From contig JAYVSV010000098.1 of NCBI GenBank assembly GCA_043775015.1, positions 1 to 64,000 of the forward strand: a DNA stretch of 64,000 nucleotides, read 5' to 3'. The DNA comes from CANJXF01 sp043775015 (GTDB lineage Bacteria > Verrucomicrobiota > Verrucomicrobiia > Limisphaerales > CANJXF01). Shown here piece by piece: positions 16,158-25,800 of this stretch. A model generated the notes under the pieces. It ran no database searches and was not told where the DNA came from. It saw nothing but the letters and a program-made list of their open reading frames with translations. Each line of letters opens with the position of its first letter. Positions within the stretch are counted from its first letter, which is position 1. The position numbers were made by a program, and so were the translations under genes.

Positions 16158-18230
16158 CTAAAATTCCCGCAGTGCCTCGTTCGATTTGAATCGTTCGAGA
16201 TGCGTACTAATTTGTTCGACCAATTTGTTTTGGCCTACTTTGTCTGCTAGGCTTCGCGCTTGTTCTGCCGTTTGGATGGCCTCTGGAAATTGACCGGCTT
16301 CGGCGAGTGCCGCTGCAAGGGTGTCGAGGTAAACAGGATTCTCGTAGCGGACCAGCTCGCAGGAGCGCCTGGCCAACTCCACCGATTGCTGGCCGTTCCT
16401 GATTTGCGGATCGCTCGCGGTAGCTAGAATACGAGCGAGAAAATTCAGAGGCGCGGGCCAATTCGGTTTCAATCGCATGGCGGAACGGAGATGCTCAATG
16501 GCGTTAGGAAGCTGTTTTTGGCTCGCCAGTAGAATTCCCAATTGGAAGTGCGCTTGCTCATTTGCCGGATCCAAACGGACAACCTCAGAAAACTGCTGGA
16601 TAGCCTCAGCCCTGCCCTGCCGAACCAGGAACAAGGCATAATTAAAATGCGCTGCGCTGTTGTCCTGCTGGAGACGAATTGCTTCTTGAAAGTGCATTTC
16701 AATCTCCTGCGGTGCCCCTGACTTTTGTAACGCGACTGCTAAATTATTATGCGCTTCAGCATCTTTCGGATTCGCTTTCAATGCGGCTTGATAATGTGAA
16801 ATTGCTTCCGTCGTCTCACCGATTCGCGCCAGCGCGTTGGCCAGATTGTAATGGGTTTCGCCGTGGTCCGGCTTCACCTCCAACGCTGCGCGATAATGTT
16901 GGATGGATTCAGCCACTTTGCCTCGTCGTCCAAGAACCACGCCGAGATTAAGGTGAGCGGTGAAATTTTTTTCCGTGACGGCCAAATCTCTTTCGAAAAC
17001 CGTGACGGCGGTTTTCCAATATTGAAGTTGAACCCGGGTGATCAGGACGCAGGCGCAAATCGCAACGGCTGAGAGGATGAAGGAAACTTGTTTTGCAGTT
17101 TTGGCCAGGAGTTCTTGGGCGCCCCAAACCACGGCGATGAAAAGACCGATGAGCGGCACGTAGGAATAACGATCAGCCATCGATTGCGCGCCAACTTGCA
17201 CCAGACCGATCACCGGGACGAGTGTTCCGAGAAACCAAAACCAACCGGTTGCGAAATAGGGACGGCGGCGGGCAGCGCGAATTGCAATTAACGTAACCAG
17301 CAGCAAAATCATCGCTGCGCCCAAACTCTGCCATAGCTCCCATTGTCTCGACGGATAGAGCACCGCGAGATCGAGCGGCCAAATCGTTTTCCAAATATAT
17401 CTGCAATACGAGACCAGCGCGTTGGCGAGGCGCGGTGCCAGTGGCAGATGGGTGAGCGGCGCGACCGCGCCCACTTGTTTTTGGGCGTAAAAAGTGATGA
17501 TGCTGGAAATGATGGAGAGCGCGAAGAATGGAATCTTTTCGTAAAGGATTCGGCGATCGAGTCGGAGCGGAGGAAATTGAATTCGTTGCAGCGGCCAAAA
17601 ATCGAGGAGCAACAATAAAAAGGGAAGCGTGACCAGCATTGGTTTCGACATCAAACCGAGCGCGAAAAAGGACAGGGCGAGCATGTAATTGGTTCGAGCA
17701 GGCGACGTTTTCGCGGTGGGTTCCGTTGTGTTCGTAAAAATTTTGGCGTAGCGAAAATAACTTCCCAGCGCGAGCATGAGAAAGAATGTGCTGAGCACAT
17801 CTTTGCGCTCCGAGACCCACGCCACGGATTCGACGTGCAATGGATGCAACGCGAAGAGTGCCGCAACCACCGCGCTTCGCCACATGGCACCGGTAGCCAG
17901 CCTCAGAATAAAAAAAAGCAGCAGCGTATTTGCAATGTGAAAAAGCAGATTGGTGAGGTGATGGCCGGCCGGTTTGAGGCCGTAAATCTGGCAATCGAGC
18001 ATGTGCGAAAACCAGGTGACAGGATGCCAGTTGCCCGTCCGCCCGGATCGAAATGCCCACGCCATTCCTTCTGAAGTAATTCCGCGCTGAACGATTTTGT
18101 TTTCCGTGACGTAGTCGGGATCGTCAAAATTAATAAACTCGCTGCGGACGACCGAAAAAAAGGTTGTGAGCGTGACCAGCGCCAGAAAAAAACAAATCAG
18201 GTAAAAATGTTTTTGGTTGAGCGAATTCAT
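16158..18230 (-). CDS. TMTC-like membrane protein with TPR tail
   Basis: A 690-residue protein. The first 400 residues are strongly hydrophobic, with about ten membrane helices. They contain the family signatures FINFDDPDYV, with the paired acidic residues expected of GT-C glycosyltransferases, and LHPLHVESVAWVSERKDVLS. Residues about 420-680 hold tetratricopeptide repeats (AESIQHYRAALEVKPDHGET; EAISHYQAALKANPKDAEAH). That is the layout of TMTC-type O-mannosyltransferases and their many bacterial relatives; the bacterial substrate is unknown. Its ATG overlaps the stop of the ABC ATPase gene (TGATG), so the two are coupled. Confidence 0.75.
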   Translation of the reverse strand: MNSLNQKHFYLICFFLALVTLTTFFSVVRSEFINFDDPDYVTENKIVQRGITSEGMAWAFRSGRTGNWHPVTWFSHMLDCQIYGLKPAGHHLTNLLFHIANTLLLFFILRLATGAMWRSAVVAALFALHPLHVESVAWVSERKDVLSTFFLMLALGSYFRYAKIFTNTTEPTAKTSPARTNYMLALSFFALGLMSKPMLVTLPFLLLLLDFWPLQRIQFPPLRLDRRILYEKIPFFALSIISSIITFYAQKQVGAVAPLTHLPLAPRLANALVSYCRYIWKTIWPLDLAVLYPSRQWELWQSLGAAMILLLVTLIAIRAARRRPYFATGWFWFLGTLVPVIGLVQVGAQSMADRYSYVPLIGLFIAVVWGAQELLAKTAKQVSFILSAVAICACVLITRVQLQYWKTAVTVFERDLAVTEKNFTAHLNLGVVLGRRGKVAESIQHYRAALEVKPDHGETHYNLANALARIGETTEAISHYQAALKANPKDAEAHNNLAVALQKSGAPQEIEMHFQEAIRLQQDNSAAHFNYALFLVRQGRAEAIQQFSEVVRLDPANEQAHFQLGILLASQKQLPNAIEHLRSAMRLKPNWPAPLNFLARILATASDPQIRNGQQSVELARRSCELVRYENPVYLDTLAAALAEAGQFPEAIQTAEQARSLADKVGQNKLVEQISTHLERFKSNEALREF

Positions 18231-19207
18231 CAGCGGGCAAAAATCTGGCGAATGACATCTTCGATTGGCACCTCTTGAATATCAATGTCGCTCACGGGTA
18301 AATCGTCCAGCAGCGCTTTGCAAACGGAGATGACGCGGTCCCGTTTGACCTTGAGCTTGATGGTGTCTGAAGTTCGTTCGATGACTTCTCCATACTTGGA
18401 GAGATCGGTGTTTTGGCAATTCGTCGCAGCGCCACAGGAAATGGTGACCAACTTTGAATCCGCAAACCGGTCGAGAATTTCACTGAGCCGGCCATCGAAG
18501 AAAATGGTTCCCTTATCAATGATGATCACGCGCTGACATAATTCCTGGATGTCAGCCATGTAGTGACTCGTCAGCAGAATGGTGGTTTTTTTGGTGGCAT
18601 TATGATTGCGCAAAAATTCGCGGACTGTTTTCTGTGAAATGACATCCAGGCCAATCGTGGGTTCGTCGAGAAAAAGCACTTTCGGTTGGTGAAGCAGCGC
18701 GGCGATTAACTCCATTTTCATTCGCTCGCCGAGAGAGAGTTCGCGAACGTTTACGTCCAGTTTGTCTTTTACGTCCAGCAATTCCGTTAATTCACTCACA
18801 GTCCGCTTGAATAGCTTTTCGTCGATGCCGTAAATTTTGCTGTTGAGCTCGAGTGATTCGCGCGCAGGCAGATCCCACCAGAGTTGATTTTTTTGGCCGA
18901 GGAGCAGGGCGAATTGCCGACGATAACCGTCATCACGTTCCCATGGCACATAACCGAGAACGCGCGTCGAACCGCCGGTCGGGTAAAGTAAACCGGACAA
19001 CATTTTGAGGGTGGTCGTTTTACCTGCGCCATTGGGTCCCAGAAAACCGACCAACTCACCTTCTTCAACGCTGAAATTAACGTCTTTGACGGCGAGGGTT
19101 TGTTCGTATTTGCGGTGAAACAACCCGCGCACTGCGCCCATGAACCCAGGTTGCTTTTTGTAAGTGCGAAATGCTTTTGTCAGCCCCTGAACTTCGATGA
19201 GCGGCAT
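18230..19207 (-). CDS. ABC-2 type transporter ATP-binding protein
   Basis: A 325-residue ATPase with Walker A GPNGAGKTTTLKML, signature LSLGERMKMEL, Walker B VLFLDEPTIGLD and the switch His in TTILLTSHYM. The C-terminal 80 residues form an extra regulatory-type domain as in NatA-like ABC-2 exporters. The partner permease, usually adjacent, is not found here. Instead the coupled downstream gene is the TMTC/TPR protein, overlapping by TGATG. The transported substrate is unknown; its permease may be encoded elsewhere. Confidence 0.92.
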   Translation of the reverse strand: MPLIEVQGLTKAFRTYKKQPGFMGAVRGLFHRKYEQTLAVKDVNFSVEEGELVGFLGPNGAGKTTTLKMLSGLLYPTGGSTRVLGYVPWERDDGYRRQFALLLGQKNQLWWDLPARESLELNSKIYGIDEKLFKRTVSELTELLDVKDKLDVNVRELSLGERMKMELIAALLHQPKVLFLDEPTIGLDVISQKTVREFLRNHNATKKTTILLTSHYMADIQELCQRVIIIDKGTIFFDGRLSEILDRFADSKLVTISCGAATNCQNTDLSKYGEVIERTSDTIKLKVKRDRVISVCKALLDDLPVSDIDIQEVPIEDVIRQIFAR

Positions 19208-19227
19208 AATTTATAGAAGAGAATCAT

Positions 19228-19256
19228 AAAATTCACAAAAAGCTTTGTGAATTTTT
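19228..19256 (-). terminator. AT-rich hairpin after dnaA
   Basis: The perfect 12-bp inverted repeat AAAATTCACAAA / TTTGTGAATTTT has a 4-base loop and lies between the dnaA stop and the ABC gene start. On the minus strand the right arm itself ends in TTTT. The stem is weak in GC, so termination strength is uncertain; it could also be a binding site. Confidence 0.55.
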
Positions 19257-19284
19257 CACCTCTAGCGCGAATGAGTTGCGTGAT

Positions 19285-20646
19285 TTATCGCAGCAATTGC
19301 TTTTCCAGATAGCTGACGACCTGGCGCACGTTGGAATCGACTTCCATCCGGCCTTTCACCAAGCGGCAGGCGTGCAAAACAGTTCCGTGATCACGTCCAC
19401 CAAACGCTTCGCCAATGGTGTTGAGTGAACTTTCGGTCATCTGCCGGGCAAGGAACATCGCGATTTGTCGGGGAAACGCGATGTTTTCTGGACGGCGTTT
19501 GCTCGTCATGTCAGCAAGGCGAATATCAAAATGTTCGGCCACGCGTTTCTGAATGACATCTATATTGATGGTGAATCGGCCTTCTTCGTGGAGAACTTCG
19601 CGGAGCAATCCTTCGATCATTTCCAGCGTTAATCTTTTTCCGGTCAACGAGGCGTAAGAAGCGACGCGGATCAATGCGCCTTCCAACCGACGAATGTTGG
19701 TGCGGATGCGATGGCCGAGGAAATTTATAATTTCTTCCGGCAAATCAACACCCATCGCGGCGGCTTTTTTGCGCAAAATGGCCAGACGCGTTTCCACATC
19801 AGGCGGTTGCATGTCGGTGACCAAACCCCATTCGAAACGGGAGACGAGGCGATGCTCCAGATTTTGAATTTCACTAGCCGGTCGATCGCAGGTCAAAACG
19901 ATCTGTTTGTGGGCTTCATGCAAGGCGTTGAACGTGTGGAAAAACTCTTCCTGAATGCGTTCTTTACCAGCGAGAAATTGGATGTCGTCGATCAGGAGAA
20001 CATCGGTCTGGCGATATTTTTTTCGGAATCGAACGAGTTGGTTATTTTGAATGGCGTCGATGTATTCGTTGGTAAATTTCTCAGAGGAAACATAGGCAAC
20101 TCGCGCCGTTTTTTTGTGGGCAGTGACGTATTGGCCAATCGCGTGCAGTAAATGAGTTTTGCCCAAACCAACGCCGCCGTAGAGAAAGAGGGGATTATAC
20201 GATTTACCCGGTGCCTGCGCGACCGCCATTGCCGCGGCGTGCGCGTGATTGTTGGTCTCGCCGACGACAAATGTTTCGAACGTATTCTTCGGGTTGAGAA
20301 CCAGTTCGCGGTTCAGTGCCGCGCTCCGTTCCGCTTGGTCGGAGTCGAGTTTCGCTTTGCTCTTCGGCAGAACGGGTTCGCTGGAAATTGATGTGCCCGA
20401 GCCGACTTGGAATTTAACTTCGAGTGGCTGACCAGAACTATGGAGCAGAACGTCGCGAATCAATCCGAGGTAATTGTCTTTGAGCCAAACTTCGCAAAAA
20501 TCGTTGCTGACTTCCAAGGTGATAACCTCGCCGTTCAACGCGGTGGCGCGGACCGGCATGAACCAAAGGTTGTAGATATCGGCGTTGAGCATCGTGCGAA
20601 GCATCTGCTGCGCGCCGGTCCAAATTTTTTCTGCGGAGACTTGCAT
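19285..20646 (-). CDS. dnaA: Chromosomal replication initiator DnaA
   Basis: A 453-residue AAA+ initiator. The ATG at 20646 (MQVSAEKIWTGAQQML) fits the family N-terminus; a GTG at 20673 would add nine residues. Domain III has Walker A GGVGLGKTHLLHAIG, Walker B VLLIDDIQFLAGK and sensor I LTCDRPASEIQNLEHRLVSR. Domain IV ends with the DnaA-box-recognition signature GGRDHGTVLHACRLV, where Gly replaces the usual Thr of RDHTTVLHA. dnaN is not next to it; an ABC transporter gene lies downstream and a possible origin region upstream. Confidence 0.97.
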   Translation of the reverse strand: MQVSAEKIWTGAQQMLRTMLNADIYNLWFMPVRATALNGEVITLEVSNDFCEVWLKDNYLGLIRDVLLHSSGQPLEVKFQVGSGTSISSEPVLPKSKAKLDSDQAERSAALNRELVLNPKNTFETFVVGETNNHAHAAAMAVAQAPGKSYNPLFLYGGVGLGKTHLLHAIGQYVTAHKKTARVAYVSSEKFTNEYIDAIQNNQLVRFRKKYRQTDVLLIDDIQFLAGKERIQEEFFHTFNALHEAHKQIVLTCDRPASEIQNLEHRLVSRFEWGLVTDMQPPDVETRLAILRKKAAAMGVDLPEEIINFLGHRIRTNIRRLEGALIRVASYASLTGKRLTLEMIEGLLREVLHEEGRFTINIDVIQKRVAEHFDIRLADMTSKRRPENIAFPRQIAMFLARQMTESSLNTIGEAFGGRDHGTVLHACRLVKGRMEVDSNVRQVVSYLEKQLLR

Positions 20647-21090
20647 TATGATTTCTTGCCCTACTTTATTCACCGGGCAACGTGCGTGCCCTTTAAAATC
20701 AATTGTTTGTTGCGGTTTTCGGTGATTTTCATCGGTTTAACTGTGTCAAACATAGTTAATAATGAATCGCTCCGGAAAATTTGTTTTTAATTGTTTGTAA
20801 ACACTTCTAAAAAAGGCACTTGTAACTTCCATAAAATGGTTGCCTTAAGATTGCTTCATCAAATTCTAAACTTCATTTGTCCGCCCGTTTTGAGCGGGAG
20901 TGTTGTATGCAATGCGAACGGCAGTGACGAGGACAACATATTAACTTTTATTCACGACTTATTCACACCGCTAATCCCCTTTAAAATCGGGCTTTTCATT
21001 ATATTTTGTCCAGTTGGTTGACTGAATAAAACCACTTTCGTTAATAACTTTTTCGATACGTGATCTTTCCTGTTCTTGCGAGAGTTGCGC
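20647..21090. other. AT-rich dnaA-upstream region with DnaA-box-like 9-mers (possible oriC)
   Basis: There is no gene here. Three 9-mers one or two mismatches from the TTATCCACA DnaA box lie in the same orientation: TTATTCACC at 20666-20674, TTATTCACG at 20948-20956 and TTATTCACA at 20959-20967. The last two are spaced by 11 bases, one helical turn. Stretches around 20740-20870 and 21000-21060 are AT-rich. This fits an origin next to dnaA, but three boxes is few and verrucomicrobial origins need not lie beside dnaA. Confidence 0.4.
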
Positions 21091-21429
21091 CTATACAGCT
21101 TGCTCGCCGGTTTCTGCTGTGCGAATGCGTATCACATTTTCAATCGGGCTGACAAAAACTTTGCCGTCGCCAATTTTTCCGGTCTTCGCGGCCTTGACGA
21201 TGGCGTCCACTGCGGCCGTCACCATGTTATCCGGAAGAACGACTTCGATTTTAATCTTGGGAAGAAAATCGACGGTGTATTCGCTACCGCGATAAATTTC
21301 GGTGTGACCTTTTTGGCGGCCGAATCCTTTTACCTCGGTCACCGTCATTCCCTCTACTCCAAGAGAGGCGAGCGCTTCTTTTACCTCTTCGAGTTTGAAG
21401 GGCTTAATGATGGCGTCGATTTTTTTCAT
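21091..21429 (-). CDS. glnB: P-II family nitrogen regulatory protein
   Basis: A 112-residue trimeric signal protein that senses 2-oxoglutarate, ATP/ADP and glutamine. The start at 21429 gives MKKIDAIIKPFKLEEVKEAL; the 20-residue upstream extension is not conserved. The T-loop contains GHTEIYRGSEYTVDF with Tyr51, the usual uridylylation site. The C-terminal signature is KTGKIGDGKVFVSPIENVIR. There is no amtB or glnA beside it, so its partner cannot be named from context; glnB against glnK cannot be settled. Confidence 0.93.
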   Translation of the reverse strand: MKKIDAIIKPFKLEEVKEALASLGVEGMTVTEVKGFGRQKGHTEIYRGSEYTVDFLPKIKIEVVLPDNMVTAAVDAIVKAAKTGKIGDGKVFVSPIENVIRIRTAETGEQAV

Positions 21430-21589
21430 TCTTCGTTCGGTTTGCGGATAGTAACAATGGAAGCGGGGGTGTAAACATGAAAACTTCATTTTGGAAATTT
21501 ATAAAAATTACAGTTGTATTCACTAAAAAATCAGTCGCGGAAGATCATTCGTAAACCTTATCTGCCTTTATTATTTCTATAATACTTTT

Positions 21590-21805
21590 AAAACGCGCTT
21601 GACGTAAATTAGGGGCGATGATTAACTGTTTTCAGATTACGCAACTGAATTTCGGGCAAGTTAAAATTGTTCTTTCTGCCCATTGTTTTCGGCCGCTGCT
21701 CAGTACAGGTACGCGACCGGATATCTACGTGATCCACATTTGTACTAAATTCGAAAATTCCCCGGGCTTCTCAGTCATCCCCTGACTGCTTAGCCCGGTT
21801 TTTTT
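21590..21805 (+). ncRNA. Candidate small RNA with own terminator
   Basis: The gap between the P-II gene and the convergent amidohydrolase end has no coding frame but ends in a strong plus-strand terminator. Promoter-like elements precede it: TATAAT at 21578-21583, and separately TTGACG (21599-21604) 17 bases before a weak TTAACT. Internal pairing is visible, for example AGTACA at 21702-21707 with TGTACT at 21741-21746, and GGGCA/TGCCC around 21653-21680. A transcript of about 170-215 bases is predicted. I could not match it to 6S, tmRNA, RNase P or SRP RNA. Confidence 0.4.
21762..21805 (+). terminator. Rho-independent terminator (plus strand)
   Basis: CCGGGCT (21762-21768) pairs with AGCCCGG (21792-21798), with an inner CAGTCA/TGACTG stem, and is followed by TTTTTTT. 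No plus-strand protein gene precedes it, so it most likely ends the small RNA. On the minus strand it lies just after the amidohydrolase stop but lacks a U-tract in that direction. Confidence 0.85.
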
Positions 21806-22802
21806 ATTTATTTGGGATGCGCAACAATTGATTGATCCGCACGAAACTTTCCTTGGAGAATCCCATCGCTTTTTTCAACTGGTAATCTCGTTCCAAAACA
21901 TTCGGGTGACGGTCCCAAGTTTTCATATCTTGATACGGCAACAGTCCGCGCATCCATGCCCACCTTCCATAAACGGGCACCGGAAAATCACTCCCGTGCA
22001 ACATGCGATCCGAGAGCGATTCATGCAGGCAAAGAGGAATGCGGCGTCCTCGAACCGGAGTGTTGAATGCGCTGTTATCAGCGTAAAGTCGCGGATGACG
22101 GCGCGTCATATCAGCAAAAACCGCAAAGTAATCACGATCAAAGAACCCGCTTTTCGTTCCTGCATGTGCGGCGATGACCGTTACACCGCACTGGAGAGGC
22201 AATTCCAAAGTTCGCGGATCGGCGAATTCCTTGCGCACCACTGGAACCGTATGCTCGCCTCCCGTATGGGCGAGCAAGGGAAGGCCCGCTTCGGCCATGC
22301 GTTCCCAGAAACGGGTGTAGCGGCGGTCATTGCAATCAATATTTTGGCAGTTCGGCAGGCATTTCATCATCACGGCACCGTCGGCGAGGCATCGTTCCAA
22401 TTCTTCCAACGCATCGGGACGGGCTGGATGAATCGAAACTGCGGGCAGAAATTCCTTGTGCTCGCGAGCCAATTTCAAAACGTAATCGTTCGGGACGTAG
22501 AGCGAGCCGATTCCTTCCAAAACGCGGCCATTCTCATCCCGAACTTCTTCGTGCGCCAGAATGACGACTTGCTCGAAAGAAGAACTGCGAACCAGTTCCA
22601 GCAGACGATTGATGTAGAGTTGATCCAGGTCGCCAGCCAACGTGCTCACGGGGAGACCAATATGCCGCAGCATAAATGCCGCGAGCAGCCGATGCCATCC
22701 AGTCACTCTCATCCGACAGCCGGTTCCGCCCGTGCCGTTTCCCACGATATGCACATGCATATCGATCGGTTTCGCCTTCGTTGCTTCAGTTTTCACTTCC
22801 AT
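21804..22802 (-). CDS. Amidohydrolase-family metal-dependent hydrolase
   Basis: A 332-residue TIM-barrel hydrolase of the amidohydrolase-2 type. The metal-binding HxH is at DMHVHIVG near residue 16, with further ligand candidates PLLAHTGGEH (about 185), VIAAHAGTKS (about 215) and the final Asp in LHGSDFPVP (about 275). No signal peptide is seen, so it is probably cytoplasmic. Relatives decarboxylate or hydrolyse cyclic compounds, but the substrate cannot be told. It is divergent from the PVC cytochrome gene with only 54 bases between the starts. Confidence 0.8.
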   Translation of the reverse strand: MEVKTEATKAKPIDMHVHIVGNGTGGTGCRMRVTGWHRLLAAFMLRHIGLPVSTLAGDLDQLYINRLLELVRSSSFEQVVILAHEEVRDENGRVLEGIGSLYVPNDYVLKLAREHKEFLPAVSIHPARPDALEELERCLADGAVMMKCLPNCQNIDCNDRRYTRFWERMAEAGLPLLAHTGGEHTVPVVRKEFADPRTLELPLQCGVTVIAAHAGTKSGFFDRDYFAVFADMTRRHPRLYADNSAFNTPVRGRRIPLCLHESLSDRMLHGSDFPVPVYGRWAWMRGLLPYQDMKTWDRHPNVLERDYQLKKAMGFSKESFVRINQLLRIPNK

Positions 22803-22856
22803 TTTGATTTATGTTCGCCTTCGGAAATTTTATGAAATATAGGTGACTGCCATTCA

Positions 22857-25800
22857 ATGAAACCAGATTCTATTTTAGCCCGGGCGCTTTTCGCCGCCTT
22901 TGTTCTCTCTGCCATTTCGGTCATGGCGGATGAAAATCCTTTCGCCGACATCATTCGCAAAACCGAGCCGCTCGCTCCGGCCGAAGAACAAAAACAGTTC
23001 CATTTGCCGCCCGGTTTCGAAATCCAACTCGTCGCCGCCGAACCGGAAATCGCCAAACCAATGAACATGGCGTTCGACAACAAGGGGCGTTTGTGGATCA
23101 CGCAATCGCGCGAATACCCATTTCCCGCGCCTTTGGGTAAAGGCCGCGATGCCATCCAGGTTTTAGAAAATTTCAACGCCAATGGTCGCGCGGAAAAAAT
23201 TTCCACGTTCGTCACCGGCTTGAATATTCCGATTGGACTCTATCCGTATCGCAACGGAGTAATCGCATTCAGCATTCCGAACATTTCATATTACGAAGAC
23301 ACGAACGATGATGGCCGGGCGGACAAAACCAATTTTCTCTTTGGCCCGGTTGGATTTGATCGTGACACCCACGGTATGACCAGCGCGTTTCGTCGCGGCT
23401 ACGATGGCTGGCTTTACGCGTGTCACGGTTTTAACAACAACACGACCCTTACCGGCAAAGACGGCAGTTCCATCACGATGAATTCCGGCAACACCTATCG
23501 CATGCGGCTCGACGGTTCGCGTGTGGAACAATTCACGCACGGTCAGGTGAATCCATTTGGCCTCGCCTTCGATCCGCTCGGCAATTTGTATTCGGCCGAT
23601 TGCCATAGTTCGCCGATTTATCAACTGATTCGTAACGCATATTATCCGAGCTTCGGCAAGCCGCACGACGGTCTCGGCTTCGCCCCCACCATGATGGACC
23701 ACTCGCACGGCTCCACTGCGATTGGCGGAATCGCTTATTATGCTGACACGCAATTTCCGGAGGCGTTCCGCAAAAACCTTTTCGTTGGCAACGTGATGAC
23801 TTGTCGGATTAATCGCGATTCCATCATGGAACATGGCGCAACTTGGCGCGCCAAAGAAGAACCCGATTTCCTGAGTTCTGATGATCCTTGGTTTCGCCCG
23901 GTCGATTTGCAACTCGGGCCGGACGGCGCGATTTACGTCGCCGATTTTTACAATCGCATCATTGGTCACTACGAAGTGCCGCTCGATAATCCAGGCCGCG
24001 ATCGCGATCGCGGACGCATCTGGCGGATTGTTTATCGCGGCACCAATGCAGTGCAAAAATTTGTCGCGCAAAATCCCAAACTGCGCGACGACAAAGCGTC
24101 CACCGCCGATCTGATCAAAGAATTAGGCCACGCCAACATTACCCGCCGCATGCTGGCCACGAGCGAATTGACCGATCGAGTCGGCGCATCGGCCATCAAG
24201 CCGCTGGAGAAAACCGTTTTGAAATCGACGAACGCATTTCAAAAACTACAAGCGCTTTGGGCGTTGCAACGGCTCGGCAGCAAAAATGAAAAAGTTCTGA
24301 ATCACGCGGCCAACGATGCTGCGGTCGAAGTTCGCGTGCATGCGATGCGAATCATGGGTGAAGCAGCGGAATGGAATCCTGCTCGACAAAAACTCGCGCT
24401 CGCCGCTCTGCATGATTCTGATCCGTTGGTGCGGCGCGCGGCTTGCGAAGCACTTGGATTGCACCCGGATTTCGCGCACATCCAGCCGATGCTCGACGCA
24501 CGTGCGCAAATTGAAGCCGAGGACACCCATTCGATGCACGTCTCGCGCATGGCGTTGCGCAATCAATTTATTGCCGCAGAAATTTTTCAGCGCGTGCAAG
24601 ATTTAAATCCAAGCGAAAAGGAGGCTCGCGCCATCGCAGAGGTCGCGCTGGGTGTGACCAATGCGGGCGCGGCAGATTTTCTCCTGGCGTATATTCAAAA
24701 ATTCCAGAACGAAGACCGCGAGAAGCTGAATTTATTCTTGCGCCACATCGCGCGCTACGCTCAGTCCGATTCAGAAAAACTCGCGGCCTTCACTGAAAAC
24801 AAATTCGCTGACGACCTCGATTTTCAATTCGTATTGTTCAAATCGATCCAGGAAGGGGCCGCGCAGCGCGGACGCGAACTTTCCAAGGCGACTCGCGATT
24901 GGGGCGCCCGCCTCGCGGACAAGTTGCTTGCGTCGGCGGACAAGAATTCGCTCGAATGGCGAAACATGCCGATTCCTGGCAACGACACGACCAACCCGTG
25001 GTTTGTGCAACGCCGCATGGCCGCTGACAAAAAAGGGGGGCAATTCATTTGCAGCCTGCCGCCCGATGGCGAAAAACTGACCGGTGTTCTGCGCTCCAAG
25101 TCGTTCACCATTCCGAAGTCGTTGCGATTTTATCTTGCGGGTCACGATGGTTTTCCTGACCAGCCGATGCGCAACAAAAATTTTGTTCGCCTGCGTGATG
25201 AGGCCACTCAGAAAATTCTGGCAAGCGCGGTGCCGCCCCGAAATGACATTGCGCAAATCGTGACCTGGGATCTTAGCGCGGTGGCCGGCCAGAAAGGATT
25301 TCTCGAACTCGTCGATGGAAATACCGGCACCGCTTTCGCCTGGCTCGCTTTTGGGCGATTGGTCCCATCCGTCGTTTCGGTTACGAACATGAGCAACCAG
25401 GTCGAGCAGCGCCAGCAGGCCGCGGCGGAACTGGCCGCGTCGTTTCACCTCGGCAAACTGGAACCGCAACTCGCGCAAATTCTCCGCGACGAAACCGCCG
25501 ATGTCGCAACACGATCTGCCGCCGCCCATGGTTTGGCCGTGCTCAACCCAACGGCGCACGTGGCTGAATTTGGAAATGTTTTGCAGGAAGGCACCGCACC
25601 AGGAAAGTTGCGCGATCAACTGGCGCAGGTTTTGTCCGACATTAATTCCGCCGATGCGCGAAAAATTTTGATCGAAACGTTGCCGAATTCCCCTTCGACT
25701 TTGCAATCGAAAATCAGTCTCTCTCTCGCCAGCAGCGCCGATGGCGCGGAAGCGCTGTTGTCGTTGGCCGAGCAGGGGAAAGTTTCCGCGCGCCTGCTGC

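Noticed and set aside
21590..21805. 6S RNA or tmRNA as identity of the small RNA
   Set aside because: No tmRNA tRNA-like ends, and the long closing stem with central bubble of 6S RNA is not evident by eye; kept only as an unassigned candidate.
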